Assembly: GCA_910578615.1 (NCBI GenBank)
Contig: CAJTRI010000002.1
Span: 129,592-193,591 of the forward strand
Length of the DNA stretch: 64,000 nt
DNA from: an uncultured Duncaniella sp.
GTDB lineage: Bacteria; Bacteroidota; Bacteroidia; Bacteroidales; Muribaculaceae
Direction of reading: 5' to 3'
In this document: positions 1 through 9,103 of the stretch, piece by piece
How the letters are laid out: each line of letters starts with the position of its first letter
Numbering within the stretch: the stretch's first letter is position 1
Notes under the pieces: generated by a model
The model's database searches: none
Seen by the model: the letters and a program-made list of their open reading frames with translations, nothing else
Told to the model about the DNA's origin: nothing
Program-made: the position numbers and the translations under genes

Positions 1-1066
1 AGACTCCTTCCATACGGTCTATGCCTGTGGTGCTGAGCTGTCCCCATATTTTTCCGTCATAAACCCATGCCTCGCCGGTCAGACGTCCTTCGGTGTCACG
101 CCCTCCGATGGTGATAGCCATGGGGGTGGTGCTCCATTTGGTCTCATACCCTACCAGCGTGCTTGTGCCGCTGACGGGGCATCCGTCAGGAACCGCAGTC
201 TCTGACGAGGCAGGATAGGTGACATGTTTCCATCCGTCGGTATCATGGCGCGCTCCGAGGAGTACCGATCCGTAACCTCCGTATATGTGGTTCATCTTGT
301 CAGTGGTGGCTGTCCAGTTTATTCCGTCGGCTGATGTGTGGAGCACACCGTTTCCGTCAATCATGTAGACGGCATCCCCGGCGGCTTCGATGCTGTTTAT
401 GTCTGCCCCCTCAGGAAGGATTATCGAGGTGGAAGTCCATGTGCCGGTGAAAGGGGCTGCCGACCGTGACAGTGAGGCTTTTGCCCCGTCAGCCGTAAAG
501 CAATACGCTTCGTCTTTGAAATAGACGGTCTTTTGTTTTTTGGGCGATACGAGGGTGGACGGTAGGGCGCTTGAGGCCATTTCATCCCATTTCAGGGTAT
601 CGGGCCTGTGTTTGTGGACGTTGACACTTACCGAATATGTGCGGCGTGCGGCGCCGTCATAGCTTGTCACCACCATTTTGACAGGGCCTTCTGAAAAGTT
701 GATACTGTCGTTGGGGCTTTCAATGAGATTGATTGTGGTGTCTCGCGTTGTTTCAGGTATGCGGAATGTGATGTCACAGCTACTGGCCTGTGAGGTACCA
801 AGCTTTACGAGCAGCTTGCTGATGTCTGTCCCGACAGGAAGGGAATCGGCATTGAATATGCGGGAACCGACGAGGTCTATGCTGAAAAACACCGAGTCAA
901 GGTTGGCCGCCACACTGTCATCTTTTTGGAGCGAAAAGGAGGTGACAGCGGTATTTGAATAGCTTCCGGCGGCTTCCACCGGGTCGTTGGAATCATCGTT
1001 GCACGAGACGGCGAAACATGCCGAAATCAGTGCTACAATCAGATATATAGGGAGTTTTGTTGTCAT
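1..1066 (-). CDS. DUF6242-like surface lipoprotein, 3' end outside window
   Basis: The reading frame is open from the ATG at 1066 to the left edge (355 codons seen, C-terminus missing). The first 22 residues form a lipoprotein signal peptide ending in a lipobox (FAVSC), and the Cys is followed by N-D-D, resembling the acidic signal that sends Bacteroidetes lipoproteins to the cell surface. The next ~130 residues look like the N-terminal domain of DUF6242 proteins (phrases such as LDSVFFSIDL and FNADSLPVGTD). After it comes a repeat-like region with DGINW and similar motifs suggesting a beta-propeller. Function is unknown in the family as I know it. Signal peptide and lipobox are seen directly; the DUF6242 label is recognition from memory. 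Confidence 0.75.
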   Translation of the reverse strand, partial: MTTKLPIYLIVALISACFAVSCNDDSNDPVEAAGSYSNTAVTSFSLQKDDSVAANLDSVFFSIDLVGSRIFNADSLPVGTDISKLLVKLGTSQASSCDITFRIPETTRDTTINLIESPNDSINFSEGPVKMVVTSYDGAARRTYSVSVNVHKHRPDTLKWDEMASSALPSTLVSPKKQKTVYFKDEAYCFTADGAKASLSRSAAPFTGTWTSTSIILPEGADINSIEAAGDAVYMIDGNGVLHTSADGINWTATTDKMNHIYGGYGSVLLGARHDTDGWKHVTYPASSETAVPDGCPVSGTSTLVGYETKWSTTPMAITIGGRDTEGRLTGEAWVYDGKIWGQLSTTGIDRMEGV

Positions 1067-1113
1067 AATGCAATGTGGGGCGGTTTGAAGAGTCCGCAGA
1101 AGTTTTCAAGCTG

Positions 1114-1121
1114 CAAAGTTA
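1114..1121 (-). promoter_or_regulatory. Bacteroidetes -7 box for the DUF6242-like gene
   Basis: On the minus strand the site reads TAACTTTG, matching TAnnTTTG, about 50 nt before the ATG at 1066. No TTTG at the usual spacing was found. A 9-bp inverted repeat (arms 1117-1125 and 1131-1139) overlaps the box and could be an operator or a chance palindrome. Confidence 0.45.
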
Positions 1122-1218
1122 ACAAGATTTTTGTTAACTCTCATAGTTCAAAGGTGAAAAAACCAAAAAACAGGCTGTCCTGAGGGTCTGAGGCCGTGAT
1201 GGAAGGTGCTGGATGCAG

Positions 1219-1255
1219 TCCGCCCCCGTGACTTTCAAACAATCACGGGGGCGGA
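1219..1255 (-). terminator. Terminator hairpin downstream of pnp
   Basis: Perfect 13-bp GC-rich stem (1219-1231 with 1243-1255) and an 11-nt loop, lying 28 nt past the pnp stop codon. There is no long T-tract after it on the minus strand. Confidence 0.65.
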
Positions 1256-1283
1256 GATATGGGTTTGGTTTCAGATGGAAACC

Positions 1284-3530
1284 TTAGTCGCGGGGAGGAC
1301 GGTTGTCGCGGCGGGGACGTTCTCCGTCACGGCGGGGCCCACGGTCACGACCGCCTTCGCGGCGGGGACGGTCTCCGCGCTCGGGACGAGGTGCGCGCTC
1401 GCGTTCAACGTAGCCTTCGGGCTTGGGTTGGAGTGCGCGCATCGAGAGGCGGTATTTGCCGGTCTTTTTGTCAATCTCGATGAGTTTGACCTCTACCTCG
1501 TCACCTTCTTTGAGGCCGGAAGCCTCCATGTTTTCGAGGCGTTCCCATGAGATTTCGGAGATATGGAGAAGACCGTCGCGGTTGGGCATAAACTCAACAA
1601 AGGCTCCGAATTCGAGAATAGAGCGAACCTTGCCGGTGTATACCTTTCCTTCCTCGGGAAGTTCTACGATGGCGTTAATCATGTCAAGAGCCTTGTCGAT
1701 AGACGCCTTGTTTGAGGCTGCCACCTCGATGTAGCCGCCATCGGGGATTTCGTCGATGCTGACGGTGGCGCCGCTGGCTTCCTGAATACCCTGTATTACC
1801 TTTCCGCCCGGGCCTATGACAGCACCTATAAGCTCTTTGGGGATGAGCATGGTGACGATGCGGGGCACGTGGGGCTTGTAGTCCTCGCGCGGGACGGGGA
1901 TGGTCTCCTGAATCTTGTCAAGGATGTGCAGACGTCCTTCGCGGGCTTGGAGAAGGGCCTTTTCGAGAATCTCGTAGCTGAGACCGTCACACTTGATGTC
2001 CATCTGGGTGGCGGTGATGCCGTCACGTGTGCCGGTCACCTTGAAGTCCATGTCGCCGAGGTGGTCTTCATCGCCGAGTATGTCTGAAAGAATGGCGTAT
2101 TTTCCGTTGGCGCTGTCAGAGATGAGTCCCATGGCGATACCGCTGACGGGGCGTTTCATCTTGACTCCTGCGTCGAGCAGCGAGAGCGTGCCGGCACAGA
2201 CTGTGGCCATTGAAGACGAGCCGTTGCTTTCGAGGATGTCGCTGACGATTCGGCACACATAGGGGAAGTCATCAGGGAACATGCGTTTGAGGGCGCGGTG
2301 GGCAAGGTTGCCGTGTCCTACCTCGCGACGGCCTACACCACGGGGCGCGCGGGCTTCGCCGGTTGAGAAGGGGGGGAAGTTGTAGTGGAGGAGGAAACGT
2401 TCACGGCCCTGGTTGAGGACATCGTCAAGAATCTTCTCGTCAAGCTTGGTGCCGAGGGTGACGGTGGCAAGGCTCTGGGTCTCGCCACGTGTGAAGACGG
2501 CTGATCCGTGGGGGCCGGGGATATAGTCTACTTCGCACCAGATGGGGCGGATCTCGGTGGTCTTGCGGCCATCGAGGCGGATTCCCTCGTCAAGTACGCA
2601 GTTACGCATGGCCTCTTTTTCGACGTCATGATAGTAACGTTTTACGAGCGGGGTCTTCTCGTCACGTTCCTCTTCGGGAAGTGAGTCGATATATTCCTGG
2701 CATACGGCATCAAAGCTGTTCTGGCGCCAGTGCTTGTCGGCACATCCGGCCTTTGCTATCGCGTAGGCCTTGTCATAGCATTTTTCGCGAACGTCCTGAC
2801 GCAGGGCCTCGTCATTGACCTCGTGGCAGTATTCGCGCTTTACGGTAGCGCCGGCTTCTTCCGCAAGCTCCATCTGGGCCTTGCACTGAACCTTTATAGC
2901 GTCATGGGCGGTGCGGAGGGCGGCGAGAAGGTCGGCTTCGCTGACCTCGTTCATTTCGCCTTCCACCATCATGATGTTGTCATAGGTGGCGCCGACCATG
3001 AGTTCCATATCGGCTTTTTCAAGCTGTTCGTATGTGGGATTTATAACGAATTCGCCGTCTATACGTGCCACGCGTACTTCCGAAATCGGGCCGTTGAAAG
3101 GGATGTCGCTCACCGACATTGCGGCTGATGCGGCCAGGCCGGCAAGAGAGTCGGGCATATCTACACCGTCTGCCGAGTACATCGTCACCTGTACGATGGT
3201 GTCGGCATGGTAATTGTCAGGGAAGAGGGGACGAAGCACACGGTCAACAAGTCGTGAGGTCAGAATCTCGTAGTCGCTCGCACGGCCTTCGCGTTTGAGG
3301 AAACCGCCGGGGAAACGTCCGTTTGATGAGAATTTTTCTTTGTACTCCACAGTAAGGGGCATGAAATCGACTCCTTCGCCGGCTTCCTTGGCCGAGCATA
3401 CTGTGGCAAGAAGCATGGTGTTGCCCATGCGTAGTTCTACCGCTCCATCGGCCTGCTTGGCAAGTTTGCCGGTTTCGAGTGTGATCTTACGACCGTCAGG
3501 CAGCTCGATGGTTTTTTTGATTGGATTCAT
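1284..3530 (-). CDS. pnp: Polyribonucleotide nucleotidyltransferase (PNPase)
   Basis: Phosphorolytic 3'-5' exoribonuclease of the RNA degradation machinery, 748 aa, usual family length. Two RNase PH-type domains fill about residues 1-540, followed by a KH domain (GPGG loop near residue 575), an S1 domain (about 625-700, with GKVRSILEFGAFVEF) and a basic Arg/Gly/Pro-rich tail of ~40 residues (repeats of RRDG, RPERGDRPRR type). Such tails are common in Bacteroidetes PNPases and may bind RNA. ATG start at 3530 follows a TAtcTTTG -7 box; a GC-rich hairpin follows the stop. It stands alone as a transcription unit between prfB and the DUF6242-like gene. Confidence 0.97.
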   Translation of the reverse strand: MNPIKKTIELPDGRKITLETGKLAKQADGAVELRMGNTMLLATVCSAKEAGEGVDFMPLTVEYKEKFSSNGRFPGGFLKREGRASDYEILTSRLVDRVLRPLFPDNYHADTIVQVTMYSADGVDMPDSLAGLAASAAMSVSDIPFNGPISEVRVARIDGEFVINPTYEQLEKADMELMVGATYDNIMMVEGEMNEVSEADLLAALRTAHDAIKVQCKAQMELAEEAGATVKREYCHEVNDEALRQDVREKCYDKAYAIAKAGCADKHWRQNSFDAVCQEYIDSLPEEERDEKTPLVKRYYHDVEKEAMRNCVLDEGIRLDGRKTTEIRPIWCEVDYIPGPHGSAVFTRGETQSLATVTLGTKLDEKILDDVLNQGRERFLLHYNFPPFSTGEARAPRGVGRREVGHGNLAHRALKRMFPDDFPYVCRIVSDILESNGSSSMATVCAGTLSLLDAGVKMKRPVSGIAMGLISDSANGKYAILSDILGDEDHLGDMDFKVTGTRDGITATQMDIKCDGLSYEILEKALLQAREGRLHILDKIQETIPVPREDYKPHVPRIVTMLIPKELIGAVIGPGGKVIQGIQEASGATVSIDEIPDGGYIEVAASNKASIDKALDMINAIVELPEEGKVYTGKVRSILEFGAFVEFMPNRDGLLHISEISWERLENMEASGLKEGDEVEVKLIEIDKKTGKYRLSMRALQPKPEGYVERERAPRPERGDRPRREGGRDRGPRRDGERPRRDNRPPRD

Positions 3531-3624
3531 AAAATGTTTTAATTCAGCTTTTTAATATCTTCGTTTTTGCAGCTTAATGGTGGAATTGCACGGTTTTAAG
3601 GTTTGCTTAGTGTGCATTTGTGAG

Positions 3625-3632
3625 CAAAGATA
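3625..3632 (-). promoter_or_regulatory. -7 box upstream of pnp
   Basis: Minus-strand TATCTTTG about 95 nt before the pnp ATG; no convincing -33 TTTG at 19-21 nt, so support rests on the -7 match alone. The 5' leader would be ~90 nt, long enough for autoregulation of the kind known for enterobacterial pnp (inference). Confidence 0.4.
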
Positions 3633-3720
3633 CGCTTTTTTTTTGACAATCAGCGTATTTTGTCCGTAGACTTCTGCTTCCGTCCGGGTTAAAAAAAGTG
3701 AAAGCCATTAGGTTATATAC

Positions 3721-3758
3721 GACAAAAGCCGCATGGATTTCCCTATGCGGCTTTTGTC
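3721..3758 (-). terminator. Terminator hairpin downstream of prfB
   Basis: Perfect 14-bp stem (3721-3734 with 3745-3758), 10-nt loop, beginning 13 nt after the prfB stop. The distal arm on the minus strand ends in a T-rich run (CTTTTGTC). Confidence 0.7.
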
Positions 3759-3771
3759 TCAGTCAGTGTTT

Positions 3772-4888
3772 TTATTCCTCTGTGGCTGCGAATTCCATGA
3801 GGTAGGCCTTTATGAACGGGTCTATGTCGCCGTCCATCACGCCGCCTACATCTGATGTCTGATGGTTGGTGCGGTGGTCTTTGACACGGCGGTCGTCAAA
3901 CACGTATGAGCGTATCTGTGAGCCCCACTCGATCTTCATCTTTCCGGCCTCTATCTTGGCCTGTTCTTGAAGACGGTGCTGCAATTCCTTGTCATATAGG
4001 ATGGAGCGCAGCTGCCTCATGGCGTTTTCCTTGTTTTTGGGCTGGTCTCGCGTCTCGGTGTTCTCGATGAGTATTTCTTCCTGTTCGCCTGTATAGGGGT
4101 CTGTGAACTGGTAGCGTAGGCGCACGCCTGACTCTACTTTGTTGACGTTCTGGCCGCCTGCGCCTCCTGAACGGAATGTGTCCCATGAGAGAAGGGCCGG
4201 ATCTACACGCACCTCTATGGTGTCGTCAACAAGGGGGGTTACGAATACTGAGGCAAACGATGTCATGCGTTTGCCCTGGGCGTTGTAGGGGGAGACGCGT
4301 ACAAGGCGGTGTACACCGTTCTCGCTTTTGAGGTATCCGTAGGCAAAGTCGCCCTCTATGTTTATCGTGCAGGACTTTATGCCGGCCTCGTCACCTTCGA
4401 GAAGGTTGGCCACGGAGGTCTTATATCCGTGATCCTCGCTCCATCGGAGATACATGCGCATGAGCATCTGTGCCCAGTCCTGACTCTCGGTGCCGCCTGC
4501 TCCTGAATTGATTTTGAGTACCACTCCGAGTTTGTCTTCCTCGCGGCGCAGCATATTGCGTAGTTCGAGGTTCTCGATCTTTTCGATTGCATCGGCGTAG
4601 AGAGCGTCGAGTTCGTCTTCTTCCACGAGTCCTTCTTTCAGGAAGTCCCATGCGAGGGAGAGTTCCTCTACGGTCTTGTCAACCTCCTCGTAGCCTTTTA
4701 TCCAGCCTTGGAGGTCTTTGATTTTCTTCATCTGCATCTGGGCATCTTTCGGGTGTTCCCAGAAGTCGGGCACGTGGGTGCGGAGTTCTTCTTCTTCTAC
4801 CTGTATTTTCTTGCTGTCGATGTCAAAGATACCTCCTCAACGCGAGCTTGCGTTCAAAAGTCTCTTTTAGCTGTTCCTGTGTGATCAT
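3772..4888 (-). CDS. prfB: Peptide chain release factor 2, programmed +1 frameshift
   Basis: Recognises UAA/UGA stop codons and releases the peptide. The gene is in two frames: a 21-codon first frame from the ATG at 4888 ends at an in-frame TGA (4825-4823), and the remainder continues in the +1 frame from GAC at 4824. The shift site (AGGAGG, TAT, CTT, TGA, C) is the classic RF2 autoregulatory site. The joined product is ~371 aa. Motifs seen: the catalytic GGQ (in SGGAGGQN, about residue 240) and a stop-recognition SPY where E. coli RF2 has SPF. Annotators that ignore the shift would start it at the internal ATG at 4773. Followed by a 14-bp terminator; tig lies upstream with its own terminator. 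Confidence 0.95.
4822..4837 (-). promoter_or_regulatory. prfB +1 recoding site
   Basis: Minus strand reads AGGAGG (4837-4832), TAT, CTT, TGA, C. The Shine-Dalgarno-like hexamer three bases before CTT, the slippery CUU and the weak UGA-C context are the known elements of RF2 frameshifting: low RF2 delays termination at UGA and allows +1 slippage. The frame-0 stop and the +1 continuation were both verified in the sequence. Confidence 0.95.
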
Positions 4889-4946
4889 GATGTTGATTCT
4901 TTGTTTCGGAAACGGGGTTAGTTATATGTGGGTAATCTATAGAGAA

Positions 4947-4988
4947 GGGACGCACCCTTCTGCTTTGTGTCAAACGGGGGTGCGTCCC
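4947..4988 (-). terminator. Terminator hairpin downstream of tig
   Basis: Perfect 11-bp stem (4947-4957 with 4978-4988), 20-nt loop, 20 nt after the tig stop; the minus strand continues TTCTCTATAG. It also sits ~60 nt upstream of the prfB start, so it separates the two units. Confidence 0.65.
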
Positions 4989-5007
4989 AGAATGCCGGTA
5001 GGCTTTT

Positions 5008-6348
5008 TTAAAGCTCCTGTGCTATTTTTTTGAAATCGTCCAGTGAGACGGTCTGCTTGTCAAGTGTCACGGCGTTCTCGATAGCGTCATAGAGCTTGGA
5101 CGAGAGGACGTTCTGTGCTATCTGGTTGCGCACTTCTGACTTCTGGAGCTGCTCTTTGGCGTAACGGGTGATGATTTCGTCATCAAGTCCTGCCATGCCG
5201 TACTGTGCGAACTGGCGGGCGGTGAGCATCTTGGCTGTTTCAAGAATCTCCTCGTCAGTCACCTTGATGTCAAGGGTTGTGAGAAGGTTGGTCTCGATGA
5301 TTTCGTGCTTGATACCTTTCTCCTGTGCCTTGAAGGCTTCTTCGGGGTTTTCGGCATCGGCAAAGAAGAGTTTCTTGATGGTCTCGGCAGGAAGTGTCAT
5401 GTCGCCATACTTCTCCATCATTGCCTTGTCGAATGTGTTGCGGAAGAGGATATGGCTGTTCTGGGCAAGCTCGTTGGAGATGAGTTCCTTTACGGCTGCA
5501 CGGTATTCTTCCTCGTTGTGGACTTTGTCCTCGCCGAATACGTTCTTGAAGTATTCCTCGTTAAGCTCTGCAGGGATGTTGACGATGATTTCGGAGATGT
5601 TCATCTCGAAGTCGCCCTTGATGTCGCCTGCGATGGCTTTGTCTACATGGAGCATCGAGGCGAGTTCGCCTGCGTCGCCGCCGGATGCCTTCCAAGGATT
5701 GAACACCACCTTGTCGCCGGGCTTCTTGCCGTTGAACTTGGCTGCCTCGTCCTTGTCTTTGAAGTAGAGGGGGAATACGATACCGTCGGTCACTTGGATG
5801 GCGCCTTCGTTGGTGTTGACCGAACCGTCTTCGTTGAGTTGCATGAGCGAGCCTTTCACGAGGCCGTCCTCTGTCATCTCCTCACCGGGTTTCTGGGTGC
5901 CGAAGCGCTTGCGCATGTTGGTGTCCTGCTCGTTGATCATCTCCTCGGTAACCTCAATCTCGTAGAAGGGATAGTGGTCTTCTGCGGTGGGCTTTACATC
6001 AAGCTCGGGAATGAGGGCTATGTCATATTTGAATTCCTGATCTCCTTCTTCGATCACTTCCTTTACCTCTACGGGCATGGGATGGCCCATTACGCGGAGC
6101 TTGTTCTCGGTGATATAGTCGATGACCGCGCGATATACGGTGTCATTGATAACATCGCTTGTCACACCTTTGCCGAAGCGGCGTTTGAGTTCGCCGAAAG
6201 GTACGTGTCCTTTGCGGAAACCGGGGATAACGTGTGTGCGGCCTATTTCCTTGATTTTCTTGGTGGCTTCGTCTTTATAGTCGCTCTCGGTGATAGCTAC
6301 GGTCAGACGCAGCTCTACAGGCGAGAGTTCTTCCTTGGTAATGTTCAT
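5008..6348 (-). CDS. tig: Trigger factor, ribosome-associated chaperone
   Basis: Binds the ribosomal exit tunnel and shields nascent chains. 446 aa, normal family length. The N-terminal ribosome-binding domain carries the signature loop GFRKG (about residues 44-48) followed by the FGKG region; the middle is the divergent PPIase-like domain of Bacteroidetes (ligand-binding residues of FKBPs not obvious), and the C-terminal half is the helical chaperone domain. ATG at 6348. A strong promoter (TTTG, 20 nt, TAATTTTG) lies ~90 nt upstream, with a perfect hairpin between promoter and start. It is not followed by clpP/clpX here, unlike the E. coli arrangement. Confidence 0.95.
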   Translation of the reverse strand: MNITKEELSPVELRLTVAITESDYKDEATKKIKEIGRTHVIPGFRKGHVPFGELKRRFGKGVTSDVINDTVYRAVIDYITENKLRVMGHPMPVEVKEVIEEGDQEFKYDIALIPELDVKPTAEDHYPFYEIEVTEEMINEQDTNMRKRFGTQKPGEEMTEDGLVKGSLMQLNEDGSVNTNEGAIQVTDGIVFPLYFKDKDEAAKFNGKKPGDKVVFNPWKASGGDAGELASMLHVDKAIAGDIKGDFEMNISEIIVNIPAELNEEYFKNVFGEDKVHNEEEYRAAVKELISNELAQNSHILFRNTFDKAMMEKYGDMTLPAETIKKLFFADAENPEEAFKAQEKGIKHEIIETNLLTTLDIKVTDEEILETAKMLTARQFAQYGMAGLDDEIITRYAKEQLQKSEVRNQIAQNVLSSKLYDAIENAVTLDKQTVSLDDFKKIAQEL

Positions 6349-6395
6349 TTCTGTGGTAATTATCTGATTTTGTTAATATTTACAACATGTATCGC

Positions 6396-6432
6396 ATGGA
6401 AATGTTGTGCCCGCAAGGCACAACATTTCCAT
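6396..6432 (-). terminator. Perfect 16-bp hairpin: amylase terminator and/or tig 5' UTR stem
   Basis: Arms 6396-6411 and 6417-6432, loop CGCAA, no mismatch. It lies 58 nt past the amylase-like gene's stop, but the tig promoter (-7 box 6448-6441) sits between, so the hairpin would begin within a few bases of the tig transcription start. It may terminate read-through from the amylase gene, or cap the 5' end of the tig mRNA. Confidence 0.65.
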
Positions 6433-6440
6433 TCAACGGG

Positions 6441-6472
6441 CAAAATTAACAAAAAATATGCAAATAGGCAAA
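6441..6472 (-). promoter_or_regulatory. tig promoter
   Basis: Minus strand: TTTG (6472-6469), exactly 20 nt, TAATTTTG (6448-6441), a full match to the Bacteroidetes primary sigma-factor promoter. Confidence 0.8.
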
Positions 6473-6489
6473 TCGTTTTGGCCGTGCTC

Positions 6490-9006
6490 TCAGCGCACAA
6501 TATGCTTGACGGTCAGCGCACCTTGGCGGAGGAGATAGAGTCCCGGCAGAAGTGAGGCGTCTCCTATGGCAGGGAAGGAGCCGAGACAGGTGCCGGAAAT
6601 GGTGAATATCTCAACCGGGGCTGAGGGGTCGAATGTGGCCGGGGCGTCAGTCGCTATGTCCGAAATGCCGCTGTCCGGCTCGCCGCCATAGACGGCGAAT
6701 GATCCGGCCGGGAGTGTCACACCTTCGGGCGTGATGACCGGTGTGGCTTCGTAGCCGGCTGCGATGAGGTGGTAGCGGGAATCGGAGAGGTTGACAGTGG
6801 CTCCTGTGGATGGATGGGACGGCATGGGGATTGTGGCTGTGCCTGTGACGGCGGGATTGACGATGAGATATAGTTCAGTCCGTTCATTGGCCAGAGAGAT
6901 ATAGCGGGCATCCCAGTTTTTGAGGTTCACATTGGTTGCGACACCCTCCTTGAACAGGTTGGAGTAAGACGAACGTATGGCGCATAGAGCGGCATAGGTG
7001 TCATGCAGGCCCTTGTGGTCAGGTGAGTTCAGAAGGTTCCAGTTCACTTTCTTGGGCTTGGTATCGTTGCCTGATGAGTTCTTGGTCGTCTCGCTGTTTC
7101 CAAGTTCCTCGAACTGCCATATCATGTGGGCGCCCGGTGTAAGCATCATCTGGGCCGCCATAGAGCCGAGGCGCTTCATGATAACAGCAGTGTTGCCCTT
7201 GATTCCGTCAGCACCATACTTGTTGGCTTTGAAGGCCAGTCGTTCCTCATCGTGGCTTTCGGCATAGCTTACGGTAGAACCCCATAGACGGGAGTCGAGT
7301 GGGGCGTAGAAGCGGTCAAGGGATGCGTCTTTTGCATATCCCATCACGTATTCGCCGGCCTGATGGTTGATGTTGGCCCAGTTTGTCTCGCCATCCTTGG
7401 CCATATCGTTTTCTTCCTCTGCGGTAGCAAGGTTCTCGTTGATAAAGTAGACATCGGGGTTGGTGAGTATCATGTGGTCACGGAGGGCCTTCATGCGTGC
7501 AACGCGTGTGGCGTTGAACCGGTTGGTGTTGGCTTCCGAGGGGGTACCGAATGTATTGTTGGCTTCGTCATAGGGGGTATCATAGCTTGAATTGTCGCCA
7601 AGACCCTTTACGAGGTCAAAGCGGAATCCGTCAACCTTGAATTCGGTCATCCAGTAGTCGAGTGCGTCACGCCATTGCTCCTGCACCATGGCGCAATCCT
7701 GATTCCAGTCATTGAGTACGTTGTAGGAGTGGGGGGCGGAGCCGTTGAAGAACGGGGTGGAGCGTTGTGTGTACATGTCATACCAAGGATGTAGACCGTC
7801 CGCCTGGTTGAGCACGATGTCGAGTATTACTGCCATGCCGCGCTCATGGGCGCCGTCTATCAGGGCACGATAGTCATCGGGTGTGCCATAGGCCTTGTCG
7901 GTGGCCATGTAGAAGTTGGGATTGTATCCCCATGAGTTGTTGCCGCTGAATTCCATGATCGGGAGTAGTTCGATGGCATTCACACCGAGGCTTTTGAGAT
8001 AGTCGAGTTTCTCGATGGCTCCGGCCACGGTGCCGTTGCCAAGGGCGCGTCCCTCGGTGCCGGTGAAGTCGCGCAACAAAAGCTCGTAGATGATAAGGTC
8101 GCTCTGTGCCACGCCTTTGAAATCATTTACTTTCCAGTCATAGGTGTTTATCTCCGAGTTATATACGGCTATTGCCACGTTGTTGATTACCTCTGACGGA
8201 TAGGCGGGGAGATTTGGAAATACGGTTGAGGGTATGTAGGTGTCGTTCCAAGGGTCGAGTACGAGGTTGGCGTATGGATCGCCCACCTGTGTGGCTCCGT
8301 CCACGATATAGTAGTAGGGATAGTCTTTCCCTTTTTCAAGTCCGTTTATAGTAGCCCAGAAATAGCGGAAACCGTTGTAGTCCTGATAGTTCATCACATC
8401 AGACGGAGTAGGGGAGTAGTTGTTCCATGCTCCGGCTATCGATACGTTTGTCTTAGCCGGTGCGCCGAGGCAGAATGTGACAGATCCGTCGGGGTTCTCT
8501 GTGCATCCCATTTTGGGTTTTCCTCCGGGGTAGTCGGCAGCCTTTGATTCGGGGAATCCTGCCGGAAATACGTTGACCATGAAGTCTCCTCCCGTGGCGG
8601 TTTTTGCGGAACTGTTACCGGCAGCGTCGCGGAACACGAAGGTCAGAGCCTTGATGTTTTCGGAGGCATCTGAGATGCCGTAATACTCGCGGATGTTGTC
8701 GATGCGGAGTGTCCAGGTGTCGGTTCCGTCGGCTGTCATCTTGTATTTGGCATTGTTGTCAGGCCATTCGGGTGCATATTTCCAGTCGGTGCAGTCTTTG
8801 CTTTTGGATGTTATGACGCCTGTGTGGGCGTAGACGGCTGATGTCTGGCCCATAAGGGCGCGGTTGCCGCCGTCGGCCCGGAAGGTGATTGTGACGCTGT
8901 TGTCTGACTCCGTGAGAATGGCTGGCGAGGTTGTGACTGTCTGTGCCTGAATGACCGATGCGGAGGCAACGGTGAAAGCCCAGAGGAGGGCATGGGAAAG
9001 TTTCAT
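6490..9006 (-). CDS. Secreted GH13 alpha-amylase-family glycoside hydrolase
   Basis: 838 aa. Signal peptide of ~22 residues (ends IQAQ), so secreted. About residues 20-160 look like an E-set starch-binding type domain, ~165-270 a CBM48-like domain, ~300-700 the GH13 barrel. Catalytic regions are visible: DGFRFDLVKG (nucleophile Asp ~462), INENLA (acid/base Glu ~523) and ESHDEE (transition-state Asp ~584). The last ~60 residues (PVEIFTISG..., ...LPGLYLLRQG...) resemble the C-terminal T9SS-type sorting / cell-attachment domain of Bacteroidales, suggesting display outside the outer membrane. Substrate likely alpha-glucan (starch, glycogen or pullulan), not resolvable from sequence. There is no susCD partner; the TPR gene ends 97 nt upstream. 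Confidence 0.9.
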   Translation of the reverse strand: MKLSHALLWAFTVASASVIQAQTVTTSPAILTESDNSVTITFRADGGNRALMGQTSAVYAHTGVITSKSKDCTDWKYAPEWPDNNAKYKMTADGTDTWTLRIDNIREYYGISDASENIKALTFVFRDAAGNSSAKTATGGDFMVNVFPAGFPESKAADYPGGKPKMGCTENPDGSVTFCLGAPAKTNVSIAGAWNNYSPTPSDVMNYQDYNGFRYFWATINGLEKGKDYPYYYIVDGATQVGDPYANLVLDPWNDTYIPSTVFPNLPAYPSEVINNVAIAVYNSEINTYDWKVNDFKGVAQSDLIIYELLLRDFTGTEGRALGNGTVAGAIEKLDYLKSLGVNAIELLPIMEFSGNNSWGYNPNFYMATDKAYGTPDDYRALIDGAHERGMAVILDIVLNQADGLHPWYDMYTQRSTPFFNGSAPHSYNVLNDWNQDCAMVQEQWRDALDYWMTEFKVDGFRFDLVKGLGDNSSYDTPYDEANNTFGTPSEANTNRFNATRVARMKALRDHMILTNPDVYFINENLATAEEENDMAKDGETNWANINHQAGEYVMGYAKDASLDRFYAPLDSRLWGSTVSYAESHDEERLAFKANKYGADGIKGNTAVIMKRLGSMAAQMMLTPGAHMIWQFEELGNSETTKNSSGNDTKPKKVNWNLLNSPDHKGLHDTYAALCAIRSSYSNLFKEGVATNVNLKNWDARYISLANERTELYLIVNPAVTGTATIPMPSHPSTGATVNLSDSRYHLIAAGYEATPVITPEGVTLPAGSFAVYGGEPDSGISDIATDAPATFDPSAPVEIFTISGTCLGSFPAIGDASLLPGLYLLRQGALTVKHIVR

Positions 9007-9103
9007 GTCGTTGATTTAAAATAAAAAGTATGATATAAGTTCGGAAAGGCAAGGATGAGGAGAGTCAGGGTAGGGGGTGGAGGGAGCTGAATGTGGCGCT
9101 GTG

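Noticed and set aside
5305..6555. Long plus-strand frame of 416 codons
   Set aside because: Lies antisense to tig, which has full family similarity; its translation is Cys/Gly/Val-rich shadow sequence without motifs.
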